This document shows positions 54,898-62,939 of a stretch of 64,000 bases of DNA, in pieces. A model generated the notes under the pieces. It searched no databases, was not told the DNA's origin, and saw only the letters and a list, made by a program, of their open reading frames with translations. The stretch is taken from NCBI GenBank assembly GCA_050011775.1, contig JBEKIL010000006.1, positions 62,001 to 126,000 on the forward strand, given 5' to 3'. The position numbers and the translations under genes are program-made. Position 1 is the first letter of the stretch. Each line of letters begins with the position of its first letter. The DNA comes from CAVZMI01 sp050011775 (GTDB taxonomy: Bacteria > Bacteroidota > Ignavibacteria > UBA10030 > CAVZMI01).

Positions 54898-55242
54898 ATG
54901 ACAAAAGTGACACGATTTGAGGAGGGGGGAATTATCGTCATCGAACCGAAAGGGGAACTGATCGGCGGAACTGAAACCGATGATCTACGAAATGCCATCA
55001 ACGATGCTGTATCACGGGGAAATACAAAGCTTGTAATCGATCTTGGAAAAGTTCATTACATCAACAGTACCGCACTCGGACTGCTGACGTCGACCCACGT
55101 GAACTACACGAAACGAAACAGCCGCGTTGTTCTTTGCAATGTTGAAAAACAAATTAACAGCATTTTCATCATTACCAAACTTGCGCTGATATTCGAAGTG
55201 TACAAGGATCAAAACGAGGCGCTTGCATGCTTCTCCCAATAA
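54898..55242 (+). CDS. STAS-domain anti-sigma-factor antagonist (second copy)
   Basis: 114 aa from the ATG at 54898, with AGGAGGT about 10 nt upstream; a GTG at 54886 overlaps that site and is rejected. Phospho-Ser in HYINSTALGLL (about residues 51-61). Clear paralogue of the STAS protein at 29114 (shared IIEPKGxLIGGxETDD and VITKLxLxFEV segments). No partner kinase or phosphatase nearby. It overlaps no other gene and is followed at 25 bp by a membrane protein. Confidence 0.9.
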   Translation: MTKVTRFEEGGIIVIEPKGELIGGTETDDLRNAINDAVSRGNTKLVIDLGKVHYINSTALGLLTSTHVNYTKRNSRVVLCNVEKQINSIFIITKLALIFEVYKDQNEALACFSQ

Positions 55243-55267
55243 TTTTGTAGATACCGAAAGGTCCGTC

Positions 55268-55732
55268 ATGGCTGTCTCAAAAGAGTCAAGAACTGCAGGA
55301 ATCATCCTCATTTCCCTGGGGATAATATTCCTGATTCTAAATGCGACTGAATTAGGCTGGAGACATCTCTGGCCCCTGGTTATGATCCTAGGTGGGATTG
55401 GATTTATTGTACTCTACGCCCGCGACCGAAAAAATTTCGGCGTGCTCATGCCAGCCAGCATTCTTATCGTCATCGGAGTGATATTTACCGTATATGCATG
55501 GCTTGGATGGGAATACATGAACACTCTCTGGCCACTGTTCATCGCTGCACCGGGAATCGGTTTCTTTGCAATGTACGTTTTTGGCCCGCATGATACCGGA
55601 CTTCTGATACCCGCTTTCATCCTGACAGGAATTGCAGGAATATTCCTTCTGGTAATATACGACAAAGGGGAATACTGGCCTGTTCTCCTGATCCTCATCG
55701 GTCTGACAATGATTTTTCGACGCCGCTCGTGA
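55268..55732 (+). CDS. four-helix membrane protein (DUF5668/LiaF-like membrane domain)
   Basis: 154 aa from the ATG at 55268; a longer frame begins inside the STAS gene. Six short hydrophobic segments in pairs, each pair with an LWPLxxIxxGIGF or YWPVLLILIGL pattern. This is the LiaF/DUF5668 transmembrane domain usually at the N-terminus of envelope-stress proteins, here alone and repeated three times. Role unknown. Confidence 0.75.
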   Translation: MAVSKESRTAGIILISLGIIFLILNATELGWRHLWPLVMILGGIGFIVLYARDRKNFGVLMPASILIVIGVIFTVYAWLGWEYMNTLWPLFIAAPGIGFFAMYVFGPHDTGLLIPAFILTGIAGIFLLVIYDKGEYWPVLLILIGLTMIFRRRS

Positions 55733-56141
55733 TATCTTCACAACTAGTGTCTCGATTCAAAAACAACTTGAATAAGTCGAAGCGTAATAACATGCATTCC
55801 CGGGCGGAATCGACTGAATTCACTTGATTGAATTTTCACCGTTCCAATTAAGTTATTTTAGTATAATAGCTGGAGCGGTACTAACCAGAAAAATAGTACC
55901 CATACAACACAGACCAGACATTTGAGTTTTTCCCTCCGAATTAATTCAATGACTTTCCCGGATTTTATTGTCTGCACGTTCCATATCGGGAGAAATATCG
56001 CACCTTGCTTTTTGTAACAATTGTCGCTATTGTACAATCATCTCGATGACCTATCAATATTTTTTGTCACGGGATAGTCGGAAGTAAAATTGTTTTACCA
56101 TCTATTTTTTTTATAAATCGTTGCGAAGGCATGCGCATCGA
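55733..56141. other. 409-bp intergenic region upstream of the VWA gene
   Basis: No frame with a ribosome site. Features: TATAAT at 55862-55867 (no matching -35) and a perfect 7-bp inverted repeat GGTACTA/TAGTACC (55877-55900, 10-nt spacer) just after it. The rest is AT-rich. It should hold the promoter of the VWA-protein operon. Confidence 0.5.
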
Positions 56142-58319
56142 ATGACGTTCCTCAATCCAGCAGTATTAGTCGGTTTACTCGCGGCTGCTTTTCCGCTGCT
56201 GCTCCATATTTTCAATCTGCGTAAGCTTAAGGTCATAGAATTCAGTACCGTTTCGTTTCTTCAGGAACTCCAAAAAAGCACACTCCGGCGGTTGAAGTTT
56301 CAATACTGGCTTCTTCTCATTCTTCGAACTCTTCTCATTCTATTTATCGTGTTAGCTTTTGCGCGGCCTGTACTTCGCGGCACTTTCAGTATGGGGTCCG
56401 GAGAACACTCGGCAACAACTATGATCATTATCCTGGACGATTCATATAGCATGGGACGAACTGACGAACACGGAATACTTATATCACAAGCACAGGCCCG
56501 TGCCAACGAACTTCTTTCAATGCTTCGTGAAGGAGACGACGGACTTGTTCTAAAGCTCTCAGGAGGAGGAAAAACACCATTTGATGCTCCGACACAGAAT
56601 ACCACTCTCCTTAAAGCAATCGTTCGCGAAACAAAACTCTCGGCGGTTCATCGACCGATTGATGATGCGCTTCGTGCCTCCGCACGACTCCTGCAACATT
56701 CGACCAATCCAAATAAAGAAATCTTTATACTCTCGGATATGCAGCGAGGCACTATTCAACCTCAGTCTGATTCTTCGACAATTCGCACGCTCTTCCACAA
56801 TGGCGTAAATATTTTCTATTCCGCGTTCGGAGGTTCATCAAAAAATAACGCCGGGATTATCGACACCCGAATTGAAAATACACTCTTCGATCTAGACCGG
56901 CCGTGCATCGTTTCGGCAACGGTAAAAAATTTCGGACAGACTCCACTCCATACGTTTGTGGTCAGCGCCTATCTGGGAAAATCAAGGGTTCAACAAAAAT
57001 CGATCGATCTGGCTCCGCAGCAAAGCGCTATGGTAGAATTTCCTCTTCTTCTGCAGCACCGCGGTTTGAATGATGGGAGCATCCGCATTGAGGATGATCA
57101 ATGTGAATACGACAACATCCAATATTTTTCGGTAAATATTCCACAAACAATTCGGATTCTTCTTGTGGCTCAATCACCCGATGATTTTATATTTGTCAGA
57201 ACAGCTCTTGAAATCTCGCAGTCCGCTGCACATTCCTCTATCTTTTCAACTACATCCTCGACATTGAACGGCGTGACCTCGACAAATCTACGCGATATGA
57301 ACGTGGTTATCTCCTCCATTTCCAACGAACCGTCGGCCGATGCTCTTCAGCGACTCAAAGAATATACGAAGAGCGGCGGGACGCTAATCCTATTCCCCGG
57401 GAAAAATATATCACCTGCTTCACTGCACCGACTTGCGTCCGCTTTGAATCTTTCAGGTGTCGACTCGATCAGCGGTAATATACAGGAACGTGAACGATTT
57501 CGGACACTCGAACACGTTGATAACCGCCATCCGATTTTCAACGGAATGTTTGAATCTCATGAACACGATCGCACCTCCGGAGCCCGGCCACGAAACGAAA
57601 TACAGCTTTCCGACGCACCCCGCGTGTTTCAATCGGTGGTCATCCATCCCGTCTCGCGAAGTAACACTCTCATCGCACTTTCCGATGGAAATGGATTTCT
57701 GACTGAATATCCTTCGGGCGAGGGTAAGATACTTATCTACGCCGTTCCGCCGACAGCAGAGTGGTCGGAATTCCCGCTCAAAGGCCTTTTTGTCCCACTT
57801 CTGTATCGTACAATACTCTATGGTGCACAGGTGGCTGTTCCTATCAATGTAGCCTTTTGCGGCGATCCCATCACTTTCTCGATTCCATCGCTCCTATCTG
57901 GCGATCAAATGCCCTGGTCGGTTGTCGCCCCGGATGGCGATGAGACGCGGGTCAAACCTCTCCTGAATTCCGGACGGCATTCATCAACAGTGACGGATTC
58001 AACTTCGCTGAACGGACTCTATACACTCATGCACGGAACAAGTCCTTATGCTCAGTGCGCCGTAAATATGGATCCGAAGGAATCAGATCTGACTCCTCTG
58101 GACGGGCCGGCATTCAGATCGCACATCATAGCCTACGGGATATCGGACAACCGAATCATCGAGATTAATCCGACGAAGAGCGCACAAGCGATGATTCTTG
58201 AATCTCGTTATGGTCAGGAATTATGGCGTTTTGCGGTGATCTGTGCTCTGGCATGCGCTTTTTTTGAAATGTTAGTTATCTACAGCTCGAAACGGTACGC
58301 GCAACGGGAGCCTCTATGA
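56142..58319 (+). CDS. BatA-like protein with von Willebrand factor A domain
   Basis: 725 aa from the ATG at 56142 (a 7-residue longer start is possible). The N-terminal BatA/aerotolerance region (about 1-85) has two membrane helices and the LHIFNLRKLKVIEFSTV motif. A VWA domain follows with MIDAS DDSYSMG (about 98-104), then a CARDB-like region, a glutamine-amidotransferase-like segment (about 330-560) and a C-terminal membrane helix (about 695-715). In the family these proteins are linked to Bat/MoxR systems; no MoxR ATPase lies in the window. Coupled to the next gene by 4 bp. Confidence 0.87.
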   Translation: MTFLNPAVLVGLLAAAFPLLLHIFNLRKLKVIEFSTVSFLQELQKSTLRRLKFQYWLLLILRTLLILFIVLAFARPVLRGTFSMGSGEHSATTMIIILDDSYSMGRTDEHGILISQAQARANELLSMLREGDDGLVLKLSGGGKTPFDAPTQNTTLLKAIVRETKLSAVHRPIDDALRASARLLQHSTNPNKEIFILSDMQRGTIQPQSDSSTIRTLFHNGVNIFYSAFGGSSKNNAGIIDTRIENTLFDLDRPCIVSATVKNFGQTPLHTFVVSAYLGKSRVQQKSIDLAPQQSAMVEFPLLLQHRGLNDGSIRIEDDQCEYDNIQYFSVNIPQTIRILLVAQSPDDFIFVRTALEISQSAAHSSIFSTTSSTLNGVTSTNLRDMNVVISSISNEPSADALQRLKEYTKSGGTLILFPGKNISPASLHRLASALNLSGVDSISGNIQERERFRTLEHVDNRHPIFNGMFESHEHDRTSGARPRNEIQLSDAPRVFQSVVIHPVSRSNTLIALSDGNGFLTEYPSGEGKILIYAVPPTAEWSEFPLKGLFVPLLYRTILYGAQVAVPINVAFCGDPITFSIPSLLSGDQMPWSVVAPDGDETRVKPLLNSGRHSSTVTDSTSLNGLYTLMHGTSPYAQCAVNMDPKESDLTPLDGPAFRSHIIAYGISDNRIIEINPTKSAQAMILESRYGQELWRFAVICALACAFFEMLVIYSSKRYAQREPL

Positions 58320-58837
58320 GCAATATATCACTGGATGAGATCGCAATTATAGTTCTCGTGATATTGGTATTGGCAATTCCGATCACATTTTCGTATACTG
58401 CCATCCGGAAACGGCGAGCGGTCGGGAAAACACTTCTCCAATGGCGGCCGGGACCGATTCGGCTTGCGCTTATTTTTTGGTGTATCCTCGGAGTATCGTT
58501 CTCGGTCATATTATACCAGTATTCGACAAGCCGCTATGCAAAGCTTATTTTTCTTGGGGCTTTTTTTTCAGGACTAATGAATGTCCTGGGAAGTACGATA
58601 GTCATAGGCGAACACGGAATTTTTATTTATCGCCGGTCGATTCTCTGGAAAAATATCTCACAATTTTCCGTGTGGGAGAAAGACGGAAAGCATCATATGA
58701 GCGTGACATGGAGTGATGACGACTCCGCGCAGAAAGAACAGACTGTCAACTTTGTTATCCCACGGCGGATGGTAAAAGTAACTCTTGCGCTCTTTCAAAA
58801 TTTCATTCCATCGATTCAATTACCACGGAGCAATTGA
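58316..58837 (+). CDS. membrane protein with PH-like domain (paralogue 1 of 3)
   Basis: 173 aa. Membrane helices at about 5-25 and in the 47-90 region, then a C-terminal domain resembling the bacterial PH-like DUF5673 (EHGIFIYRRSILWKNISQFS, then a WSDD turn and VNFVIPRR). The start overlaps the VWA gene (ATGA), and the next paralogue follows with a 1-bp overlap (TGATG). Confidence 0.75.
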   Translation: MSNISLDEIAIIVLVILVLAIPITFSYTAIRKRRAVGKTLLQWRPGPIRLALIFWCILGVSFSVILYQYSTSRYAKLIFLGAFFSGLMNVLGSTIVIGEHGIFIYRRSILWKNISQFSVWEKDGKHHMSVTWSDDDSAQKEQTVNFVIPRRMVKVTLALFQNFIPSIQLPRSN

Positions 58838-59328
58838 TGAAAACCGAATTGGTAGTAATACTTGTCGCTGCGATTCTCCTTTCGGCTTTTGGCATTTATA
58901 AGCAACGCTCGATGGTCAAGAGCATAGGAATTATCGAATTTCGATGGCAAACCAAGGTTTCGAAAATCCGTTTTTTTATCATGATGATTATCTATGTCGT
59001 AGTTTTCGGTATAGTACTCTATCGAACCATTGAGCCATTGATTATTTTCGCCTTTATCGCATTACTGCCAATTTATTTGTATCGCCCTCTGGGGTACGAG
59101 TACATTGGCCAGGATGGGATCCTTGTCAGGAATGGCGGGCTTAGACTTTATTGGCATCAAGTGACAAGCTGGTCGATTGTAGAAAATGAGGGGCGTGCGT
59201 TTCTTCGACTTGAATTTAAACAAGATCCTTCGGCATCTCATACCGACCTTACCGAGATTGTTATTCCGTCAGGGCGGCGTTCTGAGATCGAGATGGCAAT
59301 GCAAAAAGGTGCGGTTATCCAGTCGTAA
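58837..59328 (+). CDS. membrane protein with PH-like domain (paralogue 2 of 3)
   Basis: 163 aa from the ATG at 58837, with GGAG 6 nt upstream; the TTG one codon earlier is not favoured. Helices at about 5-20 and 45-80, then a PH-like domain (QDGILVRNGGLRLYWHQVTS, then ending TEIVIPSGRR). Diverged paralogue of the genes on both sides. Confidence 0.75.
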   Translation: MKTELVVILVAAILLSAFGIYKQRSMVKSIGIIEFRWQTKVSKIRFFIMMIIYVVVFGIVLYRTIEPLIIFAFIALLPIYLYRPLGYEYIGQDGILVRNGGLRLYWHQVTSWSIVENEGRAFLRLEFKQDPSASHTDLTEIVIPSGRRSEIEMAMQKGAVIQS

Positions 59329-59349
59329 TCACTTTTTCCGGAGAATATC

Positions 59350-59865
59350 ATGGATTGGCTTATTGTCATCATATCCCTTGTCATTGCGGGCGGTACAATC
59401 TGGGGAATACAAATGCTTTTCAAACGGAGATATGACAAAATCGGAAAGGTTGTCTGCTGGTGGTACACCTTACCGGCACTGTCTGGAATCGGAATCATGT
59501 GTTCATATATAATTATCGGATTTTATCTTTATTTTACGACATTCAATCCGAATTACATTTTCTTCTTCTGGCTCGGCCTCGTATTGCTTGGTTTTTATTT
59601 CTTCTTTGGCCGTGCGGCAATCGGCAGCTTTGGAATTTTTTGGAACGGACGCATGATCCCGTGGAAGGCGATCTACGACTACCAATTCACGGAGAGACTA
59701 GGCAATCGTCTGCGTTGGCAATTTCGGTGGAGAGAATCACCTGCAGCAGCCGGCAATCGGTATACAATAATAATCATCCCTGCTTCTCATCGTGTAAAGA
59801 CGGAAGAAATAATCCGGAATACACTTCAGAGTCAATCGGATGACCTCAAAGAAGAAACTCATTGA
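59350..59865 (+). CDS. membrane protein with PH-like domain (paralogue 3 of 3)
   Basis: 171 aa, GGAG 6 nt before the ATG. Helices at about 2-22, 36-60 and 66-88, then the PH-like domain (GIFWNGRMIPWKAIYDYQFT, then IIIIPASHRVKTEEII). The 3' end overlaps hflX by 26 bp. The tandem triplet implies repeated duplication. Function unknown. Confidence 0.75.
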   Translation: MDWLIVIISLVIAGGTIWGIQMLFKRRYDKIGKVVCWWYTLPALSGIGIMCSYIIIGFYLYFTTFNPNYIFFFWLGLVLLGFYFFFGRAAIGSFGIFWNGRMIPWKAIYDYQFTERLGNRLRWQFRWRESPAAAGNRYTIIIIPASHRVKTEEIIRNTLQSQSDDLKEETH

Positions 59866-61156
59866 CATCGAGCAGGGCGCTCGCGAACGCGCTGTCATCG
59901 TCGGCATCACCGGTCCTTCCGCATCCCGTGCTCAGGCGGAAGAATATTTAGAAGAACTGGCTCTCCTTGTCGATACAGCCGGGGCCGATGTAATCCACCG
60001 GATTATCCAGGATCGCAATACGATCGACGTGGCGACATTTATCGGCAAGGGGAAAGCCGAACAGATTGCTGCAATTATCACCGATGAAAATATCCATCTC
60101 ACTGTTTTCGACGACGACCTCTCATCCGTCCAGATTCGCAACCTTGAACGCGTTCTCAATTGCAAAGTGATTGATCGGAGCGGATTAATTCTCGATATTT
60201 TTACCAAACGCGCCAAGAGCAACGAAGCCCGAACGCAGGTCGCTCTCGCACAATACGAGTACCTCCTGCCGCGCCTGACGCGGCAGTGGACGCATCTTTC
60301 GAAACAGTACGGCGGCATCGGGACAAAAGGGCCGGGTGAAACGCAAATTGAAACCGACCGGCGTATGATCCGGAAACGCATCAGCCATCTCCGCGAAAAG
60401 CTCGAACGCATCAACCAACAGCGTGAAATCCAACGCCATGGACGGGAAGAACTAACTCGGGTCGCCCTTGTGGGATATACCAACGCCGGTAAATCAACAT
60501 TAATGAATCTTCTCTCGCAAGCCGACGTCCTTGTCGAAAACCGTCTTTTTGCTACCGTCGATTCTACAGTTCGATGCATCCCACTCGATGCCGGTACAAA
60601 GATACTACTTTCAGACACCGTCGGTTTTATCAGAAAACTTCCTCACAATTTAATCGCATCGTTCAAAAGCACACTCGCGGAGGTTACGGAGGCCGACATA
60701 CTACTTCATGTAATCGATATCAGCCATCCTCTGTGGGAAGAACAAATTGCGATTGTCGGATCGACGCTTCATGAAATATCAGCTGAGGGGAAATCCACAA
60801 TGATGGTATTTAACAAGATCGATCTTCTCGAGGATCGAGGCATTCTCGAATTGGTGGGGAAAAAGTATCAGAACAATGTCTGTATTTCCGCTGCACGCGC
60901 GATCAATATTTCCACACTAAAGGAAAAGCTTTCGCTGCTCGTTCAGGATGCCTATATCGATCGGACATTTATTTTCTCGCAGAATCAATACGACCTCATC
61001 GCACGCATTCATGATGTCGCGGAAGTCCTCTCTCAACATTATGCTCACGATCATGTCGAGATGCATATCCGCGTACGGCAGAGCGAGCTTGACAGGCTCG
61101 TCCAGCTTTTCCCGAAACATACGGTAAAATCGCAAAAACAAAATCACAACAATTAA
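59840..61156 (+). CDS. hflX: ribosome-associated GTPase HflX
   Basis: 438 aa. N-terminal HflX nucleotide-binding domain (about 1-190; GKGKAEQIAAIITDENI and GGIGTKGPGETQIETDRR) and a C-terminal GTPase domain with G1 GYTNAGKST (212-220), G3 DTVGFI and G4 FNKIDL. HflX splits stalled or heat-inactivated ribosomes. Starts inside the 3' end of the last PH-like gene, so coupled to that operon. Confidence 0.95.
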   Translation: MTSKKKLIDIEQGARERAVIVGITGPSASRAQAEEYLEELALLVDTAGADVIHRIIQDRNTIDVATFIGKGKAEQIAAIITDENIHLTVFDDDLSSVQIRNLERVLNCKVIDRSGLILDIFTKRAKSNEARTQVALAQYEYLLPRLTRQWTHLSKQYGGIGTKGPGETQIETDRRMIRKRISHLREKLERINQQREIQRHGREELTRVALVGYTNAGKSTLMNLLSQADVLVENRLFATVDSTVRCIPLDAGTKILLSDTVGFIRKLPHNLIASFKSTLAEVTEADILLHVIDISHPLWEEQIAIVGSTLHEISAEGKSTMMVFNKIDLLEDRGILELVGKKYQNNVCISAARAINISTLKEKLSLLVQDAYIDRTFIFSQNQYDLIARIHDVAEVLSQHYAHDHVEMHIRVRQSELDRLVQLFPKHTVKSQKQNHNN

Positions 61157-61264
61157 TATCCTTAATATCTACGATTTTTGATTTATGATTTCCGGGTTTT
61201 AAACCGTGACTATAATTTTTGTTTATCTCAACGTCTATTAACTTAAAAATTATCAACCGTTTAT

Positions 61265-61831
61265 TCATTTCTTTTCCTGCATCCGCTTCTTCAATATATC
61301 GATGCCGCGCTTATGTCTCTGCCTCACATTGTCCTCGGCGAGATCCAGCTCTCCGGCGATTTCCTGGACCGATAAATCCTGATAATAGCGGCGTACAATT
61401 ACTTCTCTATATGTCACGGGCAGGCTTTCAACCTCCGCCTTGATTTTTTCCCAAGCTTCACGACGATCTGCATTTTCATCGAGTGTATCGGCTACCGAAT
61501 TATCGACAAGATGCCCTTCTTCCACACATTCGAGTGCAACTTCTTTCAGTATATATTTAGTGCGAAAATGACTTTTTAGCAGGAAAAATGCTTTCGCGGC
61601 AAGGAGAGCGGGGATATTTTCGTCATGAATTCTATCCTTGAAATTTCGAAGGAACCAAATGATTGTTTTCTGCGCCAGTTCATCCGAATCGTCTTCATCA
61701 TGAATTTTCCCCATGATCCGACGGAATACCTGTTCCCGGAGCATCGCACAGAGCCTGTTCAGTGCATCGTTATCTCCCCGGCGTGATAGATAAAGGAGAT
61801 CACGGACGTTATTGTTATCGTTCTTCGGCAT
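61265..61831 (-). CDS. ECF-type RNA polymerase sigma factor
   Basis: 188 aa. Region 2 (SRRGDNDALNRLCAMLREQVFRR...) and region 4 (VESLPVTYREVIVRRYYQDL, then EIAGELDLAEDNVRQRHKRG) of the sigma-70 family. No anti-sigma gene beside it, so regulation may be by partner switching or transcription. The two STAS antagonists elsewhere in the window could be related to such a system, but this is speculation. Confidence 0.9.
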   Translation of the reverse strand: MPKNDNNNVRDLLYLSRRGDNDALNRLCAMLREQVFRRIMGKIHDEDDSDELAQKTIIWFLRNFKDRIHDENIPALLAAKAFFLLKSHFRTKYILKEVALECVEEGHLVDNSVADTLDENADRREAWEKIKAEVESLPVTYREVIVRRYYQDLSVQEIAGELDLAEDNVRQRHKRGIDILKKRMQEKK

Positions 61832-61914
61832 TCGGACAGATAAGGAAGAAATCCTGAGAAAATATGTTAGATTACTTTGGATTCACACTTTTTTTATTTG
61901 CTTCACGGAGCTCT

Positions 61915-62397
61915 TTATAACTTATAGCCGATCTTTCTGAGAAATGATTTTCTTGCCATAATATCCGATTCCGTTTCGATACCTTTCACCGATGCTCCGT
62001 CGATGACCCCCAGTATTCCCCGTCCCTGTCCGGTTTCTGCAATGATTACTTCGGTTGGATTTGCTGTGGCACAAAACACCCTGCATACTTCAGACACATT
62101 TTTAACAGTATTCAGAATATTTACGGGAAACCCGTTCTCCATAAAGATAATGAATGAATGTCCGCATCCCAGTGCCAGAGCATTTTTTTGTGCCAGCTCG
62201 ATCAATCGCCCGTCATTCCCGCTGAACCGCACGAGTGCAGGACCCGACGATTCGCAAAAAGCGATGCCGAATTTCATGGCCGGTTGAGTTTGCACTATGG
62301 CCTCATGAAGATCTTCCACTGTTTTAATAAAATGAGAATGACCAAGGATGAAATTCATATCATCCGGTTTTTCGATACGAACTGTAAGAATATTCAT
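61915..62397 (-). CDS. adenosine-specific kinase family protein (DUF355)
   Basis: 160 aa from the ATG at 62397, preceded by AAGG-like sequence; a 46-residue extension overlaps the lipoprotein gene and is rejected. The sequence follows the family throughout: FILGHSHFIKTVEDLHEA, FGIAFCESSGPALVRFSGND, NVSEVCRVFCATANPTEVI and GRGILGVIDGASVKGIE. Characterised members are archaeal adenosine-specific kinases; bacterial ones are mostly unstudied. Confidence 0.9.
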   Translation of the reverse strand: MNILTVRIEKPDDMNFILGHSHFIKTVEDLHEAIVQTQPAMKFGIAFCESSGPALVRFSGNDGRLIELAQKNALALGCGHSFIIFMENGFPVNILNTVKNVSEVCRVFCATANPTEVIIAETGQGRGILGVIDGASVKGIETESDIMARKSFLRKIGYKL

Positions 62398-62420
62398 ACA
62401 ATGAGCCTTTCCATTATCAA

Positions 62421-62939
62421 TTACAACTGAGGATTTACGGGGATGAGGCAGACAACATGTCCGGGTATCTCTTTTCCGTTTAATAATAAACCGCGGAGCG
62501 TGAGTACCATCTGTTCTCCGGCTATCAACTGCCACGGTTCATCTACGATCTTCCGACCGCTTCCCGAAAACGTCAACTCGTATCTTCCTTGCGGTTCGAT
62601 TTCTACGGCAGGAAGCGGAAGAAAGCGGCCGTTCATTTCATAATCGATATTCCGGGATGTTATCCGAATTCGTCCGCTCCCGAGCGATAGTACCCCGCGG
62701 CTATTATTAGTAATAAGCAGAATTATTTGTGAAGAGACCTTTTTCTTTACGGTATAACTCGCATCGTAACAATAAAGGATCTTGTTGACCGTATCTTCAA
62801 TTGTCCGGGTACGCACTACGTGGTCTTTCACAACAACAACAAACGGATATCGGGAGACACAACCAACACAGGCAAACAAAAATATTGCCGGGAATATACA
62901 GAACGATATCCAACGGATCAGATTATTTTTTCTTTCCAT
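62421..62939 (-). CDS. putative lipoprotein
   Basis: 172 aa. Signal region 1-25 with a candidate lipobox (CVGC; LFAC is a weaker alternative). The mature part is a beta-rich domain (VVVVKDHVVRTRTIEDTVNK, then ending EIPGHVVCLIPVNPQL) of unknown family. It overlaps the start of the aroB reading downstream-to-upstream by 17 bp (aroB stop 62923), so co-transcribed with it. Confidence 0.7.
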   Translation of the reverse strand: MERKNNLIRWISFCIFPAIFLFACVGCVSRYPFVVVVKDHVVRTRTIEDTVNKILYCYDASYTVKKKVSSQIILLITNNSRGVLSLGSGRIRITSRNIDYEMNGRFLPLPAVEIEPQGRYELTFSGSGRKIVDEPWQLIAGEQMVLTLRGLLLNGKEIPGHVVCLIPVNPQL

